64,000 nt of DNA from Saccharopolyspora_C sp040643635 (lineage in GTDB: Bacteria > Actinomycetota > Actinomycetes > Mycobacteriales > Pseudonocardiaceae). Positions 6,625 through 15,866 of the stretch are shown here, piece after piece (the first letter of the stretch is position 1; each line of letters opens with the position of its first letter). The stretch spans positions 1 through 64,000 of the forward strand of contig NZ_JBEYUS010000006.1 of NCBI RefSeq assembly GCF_040643635.1, given 5' to 3'. The position numbers and the translations under genes are program-made. Under the pieces are notes generated by a model. The model worked only from the letters and a program-made list of their open reading frames with translations, did not search any database and was not told the origin of the DNA.

Positions 6625-9600
6625 ATGAACACCCAGCAGCCGAGCCGGCCGGTGATCACGCCGGCCATGCGCGAACAGGCCGCGAAGCAGCCGAACACGT
6701 GGCTGTACGTGGTGGATCCGATCTTCAGCGACCCCAGCTCCGAAGTCCCGCCCTGGGGCTTCATCGGCGGCTACCGGGTCGACGAGCGCGGTGAGCTCAC
6801 CGAGGACTTCTCCCCCAACCCGAACTACCGCCCCTCCCCCGTCGCGCTACGGCTGCCCGCGCCGACCAACGATGTCGAACGCGCCCTGCAGCTGACCACC
6901 ACCGGCTACGCGCAGGCGCCCACCCTGCTGGCCGCGCTGCTGGACGCCGAGCTGATCCTGTTCGCGCAGCCGCAGGGCAGCGGGCTGTTCACGATGGACC
7001 ACGAATCCGGCAGGCGGCAGCTGCAGCTGTTCACCTCCGAGGGCTACCTGCCCGCGAACTGGACCAGCTGGCAGCGGATGACCGGCAGGCAGCTCGTCGA
7101 GCGCAAGCCGACCGGGATGGACCTGCAGATCAACCCGACCAGCCAGGTCAAGGCGCGCATCCCCGGCGAGGACCTGATCAAGGCCGCCGGTGGACCCAGC
7201 ACGCCCGCACCGCCCGCCTCCTTCGCGGCGCCGTCCGCGCCCGTCGCACCCGCGGCCCCCGCCACCGCTCCCGCGACCCCGCCCGCACCGCCGTCCCCCG
7301 CCGCGGACGTCACGCAGCCCGCGAAGGTCCCCGGAGCCGCCAAGCAGGCGCCGGACCCGATCAGCAGCGACCACGGGCAGCGGTTCCTCGGCAGCATGCT
7401 GGCCGCCGCGGCCGGGGACGCGCTCGGCGCACCCGTCGAGACCTACCCGGTGGAGCAGATCCGCAGCCGCTTCGGCGAGCGCGGCATCACCGACTACGAC
7501 CGCGCGGGCGAGCGTCCCGGCGAGTTCACCGACGACACCCAGCTGATCCTGTTCACCCTGGAAGGCCTCGTCCGCGGGCACGTCGCCACCCGCGGCGGCG
7601 CCACGGGCGGGCCGCTGCCCGCGGTGCAGCTGGCCTACCAGCGCTGGCTGCACACCCAGGGCCACGCGTGGGCGCACGTCGCAGGCCCGTTCGCCGAGCG
7701 GCACCCGGAACCGACCGGCTGGCTCGTCGCCGAACGCGACCTGTTCGCGGTGCGCTCGCCGAACGCCGAGTGCATCACCGCGCTGCGCGAGTTCGCCGCC
7801 AACGGCAGGCCCGGCACGTTCCAGCGACCGATCAACGACTCCGACGACAACACCGGCGTGGTGCGCGCCGCGCCGTTCGCGCTGTGGTCCGAGGACCCGC
7901 GCGAGGTGTTCCGGCTGGCCGCCGCGGGGGCCGCGCTGACCTGCGCGAAGCCCAGCGGCTACCTGCCCGCCGGGGTGCTGGCGGTGCTGGTGCACCGGCT
8001 GCTGCGCGGCGAGTCGCTGCCGGACGCGCTGACGCTGGCCCGCGAACTGCTCGCCGAGTGCGAAGGGCACCAGCAGACCGAACGGCTGCTGCTGGTGGCC
8101 GAGGACCTCGCCGCGCAGGGCGCACCGACCCCGGAGCAGCTCAAGGACCTGCTCGGCGCCGGCTGGACCGGGCAGGAGGCGCTGGCGATCGCGGTGTGCG
8201 CGGCGCTGAGCCACGACGGCGTCGGTCCGGCCGTGATGGCGGCGGTGAACCACTCCGGCGACAGCGACACGACGGGGGCGATCTGCGGTGCGATCGTCGG
8301 CGCCCGGCACGGCGCGTCCGCGCTGCCCGGGGTGTGGCTGCGCGACCTCAAGCAGCGCGAGCTCGTCGAGAAGCTGACCACGGACGCGCTGGTCGAGTTC
8401 GGCCCGCAGCCGCGCACCGACGAGACGTGGGCGCAGCGCTACCCGGCTTCGAAGGACCTGATCGACCTGGAGTTCCCCGCGGAGCTCCCGCGGTCGCCCC
8501 GGGAGGGTGCGGCGGAGAAGACCACCGAGCAGCCCGCGATCCGGGACGAGGCGGCCGAGAAGTCCGCTCCGGTGGCCAGGTTCCCGATCCCGGGTGGTGC
8601 CGCGCGCACCGGCGACGAGCAGCCGGGCGACGGCGCGGCCGAGTCCACTTCGGACGGTCCGGCGGGCCTCGCGCCCGGTGGCCGCACCGCGGCGGTATCC
8701 GGTGCCGACGACGACGCGGCGACCGGTGCCGCCGAGCAGTCCGCGTCCTCGGCGGCGGCCGAGCAGTCCGCGGCATCGGCGGAGCGCGAGCAGAGCGCGG
8801 GCTCGGCGCAAGAAGAGCAGAGCGCGGGTCCGGCGCAGGAGAAGCAGGGCACGGCCGCGGTTCAGGACGAGCAGGGCACGGCTTCCGCGCAGGACGAACA
8901 CCGCGCGAACTCGGCGGAGACCGCGAAGCCCGCGGAGACGACTCCGGAACGGCCCGAGCAGGACGCGGCGGCGGAGCAGAAGTCCGACCAGAACCCCGAA
9001 GCCGGCCAGAGCCCCGAAGCCGAGGACGCCGAGCAGACCGCCCGCCCGGCCGCACCGCTGCCCACGATGGGTTCCTGGCCCTCGACCTCCTCGAACGGCC
9101 GCGACGCCGACGCCGAGCCGGACGAGGCCGCCGCCGAGGACGAGCCCGCCGGAGCCGAGGACACCGCGAAGAAGGCCGCTGCGGAGAAGACCACCGAGTC
9201 GAAGGCCGCCGAGGCCGGGTCGGCCGAGGCCGAACGCACGGCCGACGCGGCGCAGCGCGGGCCCGCGGCAGCCGCCCCGCTCACCGAGCGCATCGCCATG
9301 CCGAAGTCCCGCCCGACCGCGCAGCCCACCGGCCGGCAGGCACCCGGTCCGCAGACGACCGGTGCGCAGGCCACCGGCCCGCAGACCGCGCGGCAACCCG
9401 CCGCGAAGCAGCGCCCGGCGACCACCCGCGAACTCGCCGAACCGGCCACCGAACGCGGCGCCCGCATCCTGGGCTGCCTGCTCGGCGGCGCGGTGGGCGA
9501 CGCGCTCGGCTACCCGGTGGAGGACGACTCCATCGAGAAGATCCGCGCCGAACACGGTGCGGCGGGCGTCGTCGACTTCGCCGACGCGCACCGCCCCGGC

Positions 9601-12087
9601 GGGTCGATCAGCGACGACACCCAGCTGACCCTGTTCACCGCCGACGGCCTCATCCGCGCCTCGATCCGCCGCAGGCTCTACGGCGAGACCGATCCGGCGC
9701 AGCAGGTCCAGCACGCCTACCAGCGCTGGCTGCACACCCAGGGCTTCGACTGGAAGGACGCGGGCGGACCGATCGCGGCGACCCCGCCGGACGGCTGGCT
9801 GATCCGGGAGAAGGGCCTGTTCGTGCGCCGCGCGCCCGGCGCCACCTGCGTGCAGGCGCTGCACGGCTACGCGACGAGCGCTCGGCTGGGCACCCTGACG
9901 AACCGGATCAACGATTCGAAGGGCTGCGGCGGCGTGATGCGCGCGGCGCCCGCCGGGTTCTGGTCCGACGACCCGACCGAGACGTTCCGGGTGGGTGCGG
10001 CCACGGCCGCGCTGACCCACGGGCACCCGAGCGGTTTCCTGCCCGCGGGCGCGCTCGCGGTGATCGTGGCGCAGCTGCTGGGCGGCCGGTCGCTGCCGGA
10101 GGCAGTGGACCGCGCGCTGACCGAGCTGTCGGGCTGGGAAGGCCACGAGGAGACGACGAGCGCGCTGCGCCGCGCGATCGAGCTGGCCACCGAGGGCACG
10201 CCGACGCCGGAGCAGATCCAGCACCGGCTCGGCGACGGCCGGGTCGGCGAGCAGGCGCTGGCCATCGCGGTGTGCGCCGCGCTGGCGCGCCCGTTCTCCT
10301 ACACCGATGCGGTGGTGCTGGCGGCGAACCACTCGGGCGACAGCGACGCGACCGCGTCCATCTGCGGCAACATCATGGGCACCGCGCACCTGGCGAGCGC
10401 GATCCCGGAGAGCTGGCGGCAGCGGGTGGAGCTCGGCGAGGTCGTCGAGCAGCTCGCGCAGGACGCCACCGAGGAGTTCGGCGAGCACCCGCCGTCGGTG
10501 CCGGAGTGGCTGCGCCGCTACCCGGCGGGCAGCGCGCCCGCGAAGCCGAAGTCCCAGCCCGCCCGGCCCGCACCGGTGCCGGAGACCGCGGCGGAGCAGA
10601 CCATGGTGATGGCGCCCATCCCCGCCGTCACCGACGAACCCCCGGCGAGCGGATCCGCGCCGGAGCCCGCCGAGAGCGCTCCCGAACCGGCCGCCGACCA
10701 GCCCGCGGCGGAACGGGCCGTCCCCGCGGAGCAGCCCGCGTCCGAGGCACCGGCGGCAGCCGAACCGGTGGCAGCCGCCGTCCCCGCCGCACCGCCCGAA
10801 CCCGCCGCGGCGGACGAGGATTCCGGCGACGGCCTCAACGACGAGGAGCTTCGGCTGCTCGCCGCGTGGCGCAAGTTCCGCGACGGCGAGGACGACACGC
10901 CCAACGACCTCTCCGAGGGGCTGCACAAGCTGCTGCAGGAGGCGTTCGGCCCCGAGCGCGCCGCGCAGCTGGTCGCCGCGAACGAGGCCGACGGCGAGCT
11001 GCCCGCGGAGGTGCCCGCCGAGCTGGATCGCCTGGACCGGCTCGCCGGATGCGCGCTCGGCGTGCTCGCCGGTGACGCGCTGGGCGCTCCGTGGACGTTC
11101 CTGTCGCAGCGGGCGATCCTGCGCCGCAACCCGGACGGGGTGCGCGAGCTCGCCGAGCACCTGGGCGGCCGCGGCCGGTCCACCTCGATCGGGCAGCAGT
11201 CGGTGTTCCTGCTCGACGGCCTGCTCCGCTCGTCCGTCCACAAGGGACTGAACAAGCCGGGTCCGACGCCCGCCGAACTGGTCCGCGGCACCCTCCAGCA
11301 CTGGGTGATCGCGCAGGGCGCCCCGGTGGAACCGGCGCTGCGGCCCGTGGAACTCGCCGCGGAGCCCGCGTTCGGCGCGCAGCGCTTCCCCGACGAAGCG
11401 GGCGTCACCGCGCTGGCCACCTGGGACGGGCAGAGCCCGCTGCCGACGCCGAGCACCCCGCCGAACCAGGCCACCGGCGCGGCCGCGGCCGCCCGCGGCG
11501 CCGTCGTCGGCCTGCACGCCGACGCGCCCGGCACCGCGGTCGAGCTCGGCATCGCCACCGGCGTGCTCACCCACGGCCACCCGGACGGCTACCTGCCCGC
11601 CGCGGCCGTCGCGGGCATGGTCGCCGCGCTGAACTCCGGGCAGACCCTCGCGGAGAGCGTGCACACCACGCTCACCGAGCTGAAGGCCTGGGAGGGCAGC
11701 GAGAACACGGTGCGGTCGCTGCGCGACGCGCTGGAGCTCGCCGAGCACGGCCCGGTCCCGGTGCCCGCGCTGGAGAAGCTCGGCGCGGGCAGGCACGCGC
11801 CCGCCGCGCTCGGCGTCGCGGTCGCCGCCGCGCTGACCCACCCGGACTCGTTCGCCGACGCCGTCGCGCTCGCCGCCACCCACTCCGGGGACAGCGCGGC
11901 CACCGCGGCGCTGTGCGGCGGACTGCTCGGCGCCGCGCGCGGTGCGGCGGAGATCCCGGCGGAGTGGCTCGATCAGCTGGAACTCGCCGATCACGTGCAG
12001 CGCCTCGTCGCCGATGCCCGGCGGGTCGACACCGATCTCGCCCCGGACGGCACGGCGCCGGACTGGACCCGGCGATACACGCAGTAA
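6625..12087 (+). CDS. Giant protein: T7SS-associated-like domain plus three ADP-ribosylglycohydrolase domains
   Basis: The product is about 1820 aa. Residues 5-170 (WLYVVDP, PPWGFIGGY, NPNYRPSP) resemble actinobacterial type VII secretion system-associated proteins with an SseB-like fold. Three ARH domains follow at about 250-611, 943-1300 and 1470-1815. Domain 1 keeps both metal motifs (TDDTQ at 302-306 and HSGDSDT with D546 and D548). Domain 2 keeps SDDTQ (D997, D998) and D1239/D1241. Domain 3 has SIGQQ at 1521-1525 and GDSAAT at 1755-1760, so its first-motif aspartates and one second-motif aspartate are lost. ARH enzymes remove ADP-ribose from proteins or nucleic acids. Linkers are Ala/Pro/Glu/Gln-rich, including seven 9-residue repeats at 703-765. 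No signal peptide or membrane segment is seen. Start choice is uncertain: ATG 6625 has GGGAG directly against it, and GTG 6568 and GTG 6616 are in frame. Confidence 0.8.
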   Translation: MNTQQPSRPVITPAMREQAAKQPNTWLYVVDPIFSDPSSEVPPWGFIGGYRVDERGELTEDFSPNPNYRPSPVALRLPAPTNDVERALQLTTTGYAQAPTLLAALLDAELILFAQPQGSGLFTMDHESGRRQLQLFTSEGYLPANWTSWQRMTGRQLVERKPTGMDLQINPTSQVKARIPGEDLIKAAGGPSTPAPPASFAAPSAPVAPAAPATAPATPPAPPSPAADVTQPAKVPGAAKQAPDPISSDHGQRFLGSMLAAAAGDALGAPVETYPVEQIRSRFGERGITDYDRAGERPGEFTDDTQLILFTLEGLVRGHVATRGGATGGPLPAVQLAYQRWLHTQGHAWAHVAGPFAERHPEPTGWLVAERDLFAVRSPNAECITALREFAANGRPGTFQRPINDSDDNTGVVRAAPFALWSEDPREVFRLAAAGAALTCAKPSGYLPAGVLAVLVHRLLRGESLPDALTLARELLAECEGHQQTERLLLVAEDLAAQGAPTPEQLKDLLGAGWTGQEALAIAVCAALSHDGVGPAVMAAVNHSGDSDTTGAICGAIVGARHGASALPGVWLRDLKQRELVEKLTTDALVEFGPQPRTDETWAQRYPASKDLIDLEFPAELPRSPREGAAEKTTEQPAIRDEAAEKSAPVARFPIPGGAARTGDEQPGDGAAESTSDGPAGLAPGGRTAAVSGADDDAATGAAEQSASSAAAEQSAASAEREQSAGSAQEEQSAGPAQEKQGTAAVQDEQGTASAQDEHRANSAETAKPAETTPERPEQDAAAEQKSDQNPEAGQSPEAEDAEQTARPAAPLPTMGSWPSTSSNGRDADAEPDEAAAEDEPAGAEDTAKKAAAEKTTESKAAEAGSAEAERTADAAQRGPAAAAPLTERIAMPKSRPTAQPTGRQAPGPQTTGAQATGPQTARQPAAKQRPATTRELAEPATERGARILGCLLGGAVGDALGYPVEDDSIEKIRAEHGAAGVVDFADAHRPGGSISDDTQLTLFTADGLIRASIRRRLYGETDPAQQVQHAYQRWLHTQGFDWKDAGGPIAATPPDGWLIREKGLFVRRAPGATCVQALHGYATSARLGTLTNRINDSKGCGGVMRAAPAGFWSDDPTETFRVGAATAALTHGHPSGFLPAGALAVIVAQLLGGRSLPEAVDRALTELSGWEGHEETTSALRRAIELATEGTPTPEQIQHRLGDGRVGEQALAIAVCAALARPFSYTDAVVLAANHSGDSDATASICGNIMGTAHLASAIPESWRQRVELGEVVEQLAQDATEEFGEHPPSVPEWLRRYPAGSAPAKPKSQPARPAPVPETAAEQTMVMAPIPAVTDEPPASGSAPEPAESAPEPAADQPAAERAVPAEQPASEAPAAAEPVAAAVPAAPPEPAAADEDSGDGLNDEELRLLAAWRKFRDGEDDTPNDLSEGLHKLLQEAFGPERAAQLVAANEADGELPAEVPAELDRLDRLAGCALGVLAGDALGAPWTFLSQRAILRRNPDGVRELAEHLGGRGRSTSIGQQSVFLLDGLLRSSVHKGLNKPGPTPAELVRGTLQHWVIAQGAPVEPALRPVELAAEPAFGAQRFPDEAGVTALATWDGQSPLPTPSTPPNQATGAAAAARGAVVGLHADAPGTAVELGIATGVLTHGHPDGYLPAAAVAGMVAALNSGQTLAESVHTTLTELKAWEGSENTVRSLRDALELAEHGPVPVPALEKLGAGRHAPAALGVAVAAALTHPDSFADAVALAATHSGDSAATAALCGGLLGAARGAAEIPAEWLDQLELADHVQRLVADARRVDTDLAPDGTAPDWTRRYTQ
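8731..8919 (+). repeat. Seven in-frame 27-bp repeats coding a 9-residue unit
   Basis: Residues 703-765 of the giant ARH protein fall into seven consecutive 9-residue units of the type AEQSASSAA, AEQSAASAE, REQSAGSAQ, EEQSAGPAQ, EKQGTAAVQ, DEQGTASAQ and DEHRANSAE. The third position is Gln in six of seven. All units have the same length, so the array grew by tandem duplication and has since diverged. It lies in the linker between ARH domains 1 and 2. Confidence 0.85.
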
Positions 12088-12097
12088 CGTTGCTCAG

Positions 12098-14521
12098 GTG
12101 AAGGATTCTCGCGACGGGCTCACCGAGGCGGAACGGGCGTTGCTGGCGGCGTTCCGGGAACGGCGCCGGGCGGGGTCGCCGGACGCGCCGCCCGCGACCG
12201 CCGCGGAGCCCGGCGCGGAATCCGGTGCACTGCCCGCCGGACCAGCCGACGCGGACGAGCGGGTGTTGCTGGAGAAGTGGCGTTCCTGGCGCGACCGGCC
12301 GCTGACCCGGCCGCCGTGGTTCGCGGCGCTGCGCCAGCGGATCGGCACCGATCCCGCGCCACCGGTGCCCGCCACCGGGCTGGCCGACTCCTCCGGTTAC
12401 CGGCCGGACGCGGCGAGCCGGTTCGCCGGGATGCTGCTGGGCGCGGCCAGCGCCGAGCACACCGCCACCGGCCGGGTCGGCGAACGCACCGCGGCGCTGC
12501 TGTTCGCGCTGGAAGGCGTGATCCGCGCGCACACCGCGCTGCGCGCGCACGGCGCCACCGACCTCACCGCTTCCGTCCTCAGTGGACTCCAGCGGTGGTT
12601 GCACACCCGCGGCGTGCCGTGGCAGGACTGCGTCGCCGAACCCGCGGGCGAACCGGACGGCTGGCTCGTCGAGCAGCGCGAGCTGCACGGCGACACCGTC
12701 GAGGACCGGGCGCTGCTGACCGCGCTGACCCGCATCGCCGCCGGCGGCCGCGCCTCCGCGCACGCCGCCGGGGCCGGTGCGGTCCCGCTGGGCGCGGTGG
12801 CCGCGCTGTGGTCCGGCAGCGAGGTGTTCGGCACCGCCGCGAACCTCGCCGCGCTCACCCACGGCCACCCCGACGGCAACCGCCCCGCCGGGGTGCTCGG
12901 CGTCGCGATCTCGTTGCTGCTGCGCGGAAATCCGTTGCCCGCGGCCTTGGACGGCGCGCTCGCCGCCTGGGAACCCGCCGATTCCCGGCCCGCGCTGCTC
13001 GACCGCGCCCTGCACCTCGGCAGCACCAGCCCCGTCGGGTTCGTGCCCGGTGCCGCGCAGCTCGACGCGATGAGCCCGGGCCGGACCGGCACCGAAGCCC
13101 TCGCCGCCGCGCTGCGCATCGTCGCCGCGTGCCCCGACGACTTCCCCGCCGCCATCGCCGCCGCCACCGACCACGGCGGCGACACCCGCACCACGGCGGT
13201 GCTGTGCGGCCAGCTGCTCGGCGCCGCCCACGGGCCCGCCGCGATCCCCTTACCCGGCACGGGGAAACCGGCCGCGCTCGCCGTGCTGGAACGGCTCGCC
13301 GAGGACGCCGCCGCCGAATTCGGCCCCTACCCGGACGAATCCGAGGAATGGCTGCGCCGCTACCCCGTCGGCGCCCCCGCCCGCGAACCCGATCGGCGAA
13401 GGAGCCTGCACGCCGTGCCCAGACTCGCCGCGTCCAGAGACCGCTTCCTCGGCGCCGTGCTCGGCTGCGCCATCGGCGAAGCCCTCGGCACCCCCATCGC
13501 CGGTGACGGCTGGGACGAGATCCAAGACCGGCACGGGCCGCAGGGGCTGCGCAACTACGTGCCCGCCGGACATCCCGCGGGCAGGCTCGGCAGCGACACC
13601 CAGCTGCTGCTGTTCTCCCTCGAAGGCACCATCCGCGCCGGGGTGAGCCGCCGCAGCAACGAGGTCGCCGACCCGTCCCGGCACATCCAGCACGCCTACC
13701 AGCGCTGGCTGCACACCCAGCACCTCAGCTGGGGCCGCGCCGCCGGCGAATTCCTCAAGCACACCCCCGCGCCGGACGGCTGGCTGGTGGGGCACCGCGC
13801 GCTGTTCCAGACCCGCAACCCGGGGCGCACCATGATGCGCACCCTCATCGCCTTCGCCAAGGGCCAGCAGCCGATGGGCACCCCGGAACACCCGGTCAGC
13901 GACTCGCAGGGCAGCACCGCCGTGATGCGGGCCGTCCCGGCCGCGCTGTGGAGCTCCGACCCGGCCGAGGTGTTCCGCGTCGGGCAGAACACCGCCGCGC
14001 TCACCCACGGCGACCCGGTGGCCTACCTCAGCGCGGGCACGCTCGCGTTCCTGGTGTCCCGGCTGCTGGACGGGTGCGCCCTCCCCGTCGCCGTCGACGA
14101 GGCGCTGGACGAGCTCAGCGGGCACCGCGGCCACCAGGACGTCACCCGCAAGGTGTCCGCGGCGGTGCGCTACGCCGCCTCCGCCGAGACCACGCCCGGG
14201 CACCTGGAGAGCGGCATCGGCAACGGGTGGAGCGCCGCCGACGCGCTCGGCATCGGCCTGTACGCGGCGCTCGTCGCGGACGGGGACATCGACGCGGCGC
14301 TGCCGCTGGCGGTCAACCACTCCGGCAACTCGGCCACCACCGGTGCGGTCTGCGGCAGCCTCGTCGGCGCCCGGTCCGGGGCGGCGAAGATCCCGGACCG
14401 GTGGCGGACCGAGCTGGAGCTGCACGACGTCATCGAGCAGCTGGCGCACGACGCGAGCCTCGAATTCGGCCCCCACCCGCCGGACACCGACGACTGGACC
14501 ACCCGCTACCCGCCGACCTGA
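12098..14521 (+). CDS. Tandem ADP-ribosylglycohydrolase-like protein (two degenerate domains)
   Basis: The 807-aa product starts at GTG 12098, only 10 nt after the preceding ARH gene, so the two form an operon; no strong ribosome binding site is visible. A short N-terminal segment (DGLTEAERALLAAF, DERVLLEKWRSWRD) resembles the segment before ARH domain 3 of its neighbour. Two ARH-like domains lie at about 100-435 and 445-800. The first has lost the N-terminal metal motif entirely and has GGDTRTT at its end. The second has G498-S-D-T-Q instead of TDDTQ and HSGNSATT at 741-748, replacing both metal-binding aspartates. Both therefore look catalytically dead, and a binding or regulatory role is more likely than hydrolysis. 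Confidence 0.78.
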   Translation: MKDSRDGLTEAERALLAAFRERRRAGSPDAPPATAAEPGAESGALPAGPADADERVLLEKWRSWRDRPLTRPPWFAALRQRIGTDPAPPVPATGLADSSGYRPDAASRFAGMLLGAASAEHTATGRVGERTAALLFALEGVIRAHTALRAHGATDLTASVLSGLQRWLHTRGVPWQDCVAEPAGEPDGWLVEQRELHGDTVEDRALLTALTRIAAGGRASAHAAGAGAVPLGAVAALWSGSEVFGTAANLAALTHGHPDGNRPAGVLGVAISLLLRGNPLPAALDGALAAWEPADSRPALLDRALHLGSTSPVGFVPGAAQLDAMSPGRTGTEALAAALRIVAACPDDFPAAIAAATDHGGDTRTTAVLCGQLLGAAHGPAAIPLPGTGKPAALAVLERLAEDAAAEFGPYPDESEEWLRRYPVGAPAREPDRRRSLHAVPRLAASRDRFLGAVLGCAIGEALGTPIAGDGWDEIQDRHGPQGLRNYVPAGHPAGRLGSDTQLLLFSLEGTIRAGVSRRSNEVADPSRHIQHAYQRWLHTQHLSWGRAAGEFLKHTPAPDGWLVGHRALFQTRNPGRTMMRTLIAFAKGQQPMGTPEHPVSDSQGSTAVMRAVPAALWSSDPAEVFRVGQNTAALTHGDPVAYLSAGTLAFLVSRLLDGCALPVAVDEALDELSGHRGHQDVTRKVSAAVRYAASAETTPGHLESGIGNGWSAADALGIGLYAALVADGDIDAALPLAVNHSGNSATTGAVCGSLVGARSGAAKIPDRWRTELELHDVIEQLAHDASLEFGPHPPDTDDWTTRYPPT

Positions 14522-14592
14522 CGGGCCGTCGGGGCGGAAACCGGTCGTCGCGGCACCTCGGAACGCCCGCGGCAGGCGGTAGCGTGCGGCGC

Positions 14593-15366
14593 ATGGCCGA
14601 CGAACTCGTGCACCGCAGCACCGCCTCCGGCATCGCGACGATCACCCTCGACTCCCCGCACAACCGCAACGCGCTGTCCGCGCAGCTGCGCCGGGAACTG
14701 CGCGAGCACCTGGCGGCGGCGCTCGCCGAGGACGCGGTGCGGGTGATCGTGCTCGCCCACACCGGGACGGTGTTCTGCTCCGGGATGGACCTCAAGGAGT
14801 CCCGGTCCGCCGGCGCCGACGATCAGGGGGTGCGGGAGCTGCCGGAGCTGCTGAACACCCTGTGGACCAGCCCGAAACCGGTCATCGCCAAGCTCGCCGG
14901 ACCGGCGCGGGCGGGTGGCGCGGGCATCATCGCGGCCTGCGACCTGGCGGTCGCGGCGGACACCGCGACGTTCGGGTTCTCCGAGGTCCGCATCGGCGTG
15001 GTGCCCGCGGTGATCTCGCTGACCGTGCTGCCCCGACTACAGTCGCGCGCCGCGCACGAGCTGTTCCTCACCGGGGAGAACTTCGACGCCGAGCGCGCCG
15101 TGCGGATCGGGCTGCTCACCTCGGCGGTGCCCGCCGACCGGCTCGACGCGGAGGTCGACCGATACGCCGGGATGCTGGCGAAGGGCGCGCCGCACGCGCT
15201 GGCCGCCACCAAGGCGCTGCTGCGGCGCCCCCGTTCCGCGGACATCGGGGCGGACTTCGACGAGGTCCTGGAGCTCTCCGCCCGCCACTTCGCCTCCGCC
15301 GAGGGCCAGGAGGGCATGCGGGCCTTCGCCGAGAAGCGGCCCGCCGCCTGGGTCCCGCAGGACTGA
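14593..15366 (+). CDS. Enoyl-CoA hydratase/isomerase family protein
   Basis: A 257-aa crotonase-fold enzyme. Oxyanion-hole segments are visible at CSGMDLKESR (about 62-71) and ARAGGAGIIAACD (about 103-115). The catalytic glutamate lies in FSEVRIGVVPAVIS. The EVRIGVVPAVIS stretch recalls the methylglutaconyl-CoA hydratase branch (leucine and isoprenoid breakdown), but the exact substrate cannot be read from sequence. It is transcribed away from the valine operon and convergent with the barstar gene, with only 13 bp between their stops. ATG 14593 is the first start matching the crotonase N terminus. Confidence 0.85.
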   Translation: MADELVHRSTASGIATITLDSPHNRNALSAQLRRELREHLAAALAEDAVRVIVLAHTGTVFCSGMDLKESRSAGADDQGVRELPELLNTLWTSPKPVIAKLAGPARAGGAGIIAACDLAVAADTATFGFSEVRIGVVPAVISLTVLPRLQSRAAHELFLTGENFDAERAVRIGLLTSAVPADRLDAEVDRYAGMLAKGAPHALAATKALLRRPRSADIGADFDEVLELSARHFASAEGQEGMRAFAEKRPAAWVPQD

Positions 15367-15379
15367 GGGCGGCGGGGCT

Positions 15380-15787
15380 TCAGTCGCGGGTCAGGACGGT
15401 GGCGAAGGCGCGGCCGCAGATCGGCTTGCTCGCCGCGTCCCGCAGCACCGTGTTGATCTTCTCGTAGGCCTTGGGGTCGTGCTGCGCCAGGTTCTGCGCC
15501 CCGGACCAGATGAGCACGTGCTCACCCTCCGGCAGCCAGGACAGGTCGGTCAGGCAGTCGTAGAGCGCGTCCAGGTTGCGCCCCGCCCACTCCGGGAACG
15601 ACAGCACCGCCGCGATCCCGTCCAGCGCGGTGCGCTTGTTGACCAGGTCGCTGCCGTCGAGCACGTGCACGGCCGCGCCGCGCCGCTCGGCGTCCTCGGC
15701 CGCCGTCTTGGCGCTCACGCCAGGCTGCTCCAGCTCGCTCACCGCCGGCTCCTTCCGGGAGACCTGAGGCTTTTTCGTCGCAAACAT
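15380..15787 (-). CDS. Barstar family protein (ribonuclease inhibitor fold)
   Basis: The 135-aa product has the barstar signature in its second half: AAVHVLDGSDLVNKRTALD followed by FPEWAGRNLDALYDCLTDL, the helix that plugs the active site of barnase-type RNases, then VLIWSGAQNL. The first 35 residues (Ser/Lys/Glu-rich) are an extra, probably flexible extension. ATG 15787 is preferred; a GTG at 15802 is in frame. No barnase-type ribonuclease gene can be seen nearby, so it is an orphan immunity protein or has taken another role. It follows two small membrane protein genes on the same strand. Confidence 0.82.
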   Translation of the reverse strand: MFATKKPQVSRKEPAVSELEQPGVSAKTAAEDAERRGAAVHVLDGSDLVNKRTALDGIAAVLSFPEWAGRNLDALYDCLTDLSWLPEGEHVLIWSGAQNLAQHDPKAYEKINTVLRDAASKPICGRAFATVLTRD

Positions 15788-15866
15788 CCCACTCAACCAC
15801 ACACGTCGACAACCAGGAAGAAGCTTCGTTCACCGCAATGCCGGGGCGGTCGGGCCGCCCGCAGCG

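Noticed and set aside
6847..11994. Open frame of about 1715 codons antisense to the giant ARH gene
   Set aside because: Antisense shadow of a GC-biased gene; the sense strand has recognisable ARH motifs, the antisense none.
6625..14521. ARH genes as a DarTG- or similar toxin-antitoxin pair
   Set aside because: DarG is a macrodomain protein, not an ARH, and no ADP-ribosyltransferase toxin gene is adjacent; the three degenerate domains also do not fit a simple antitoxin.
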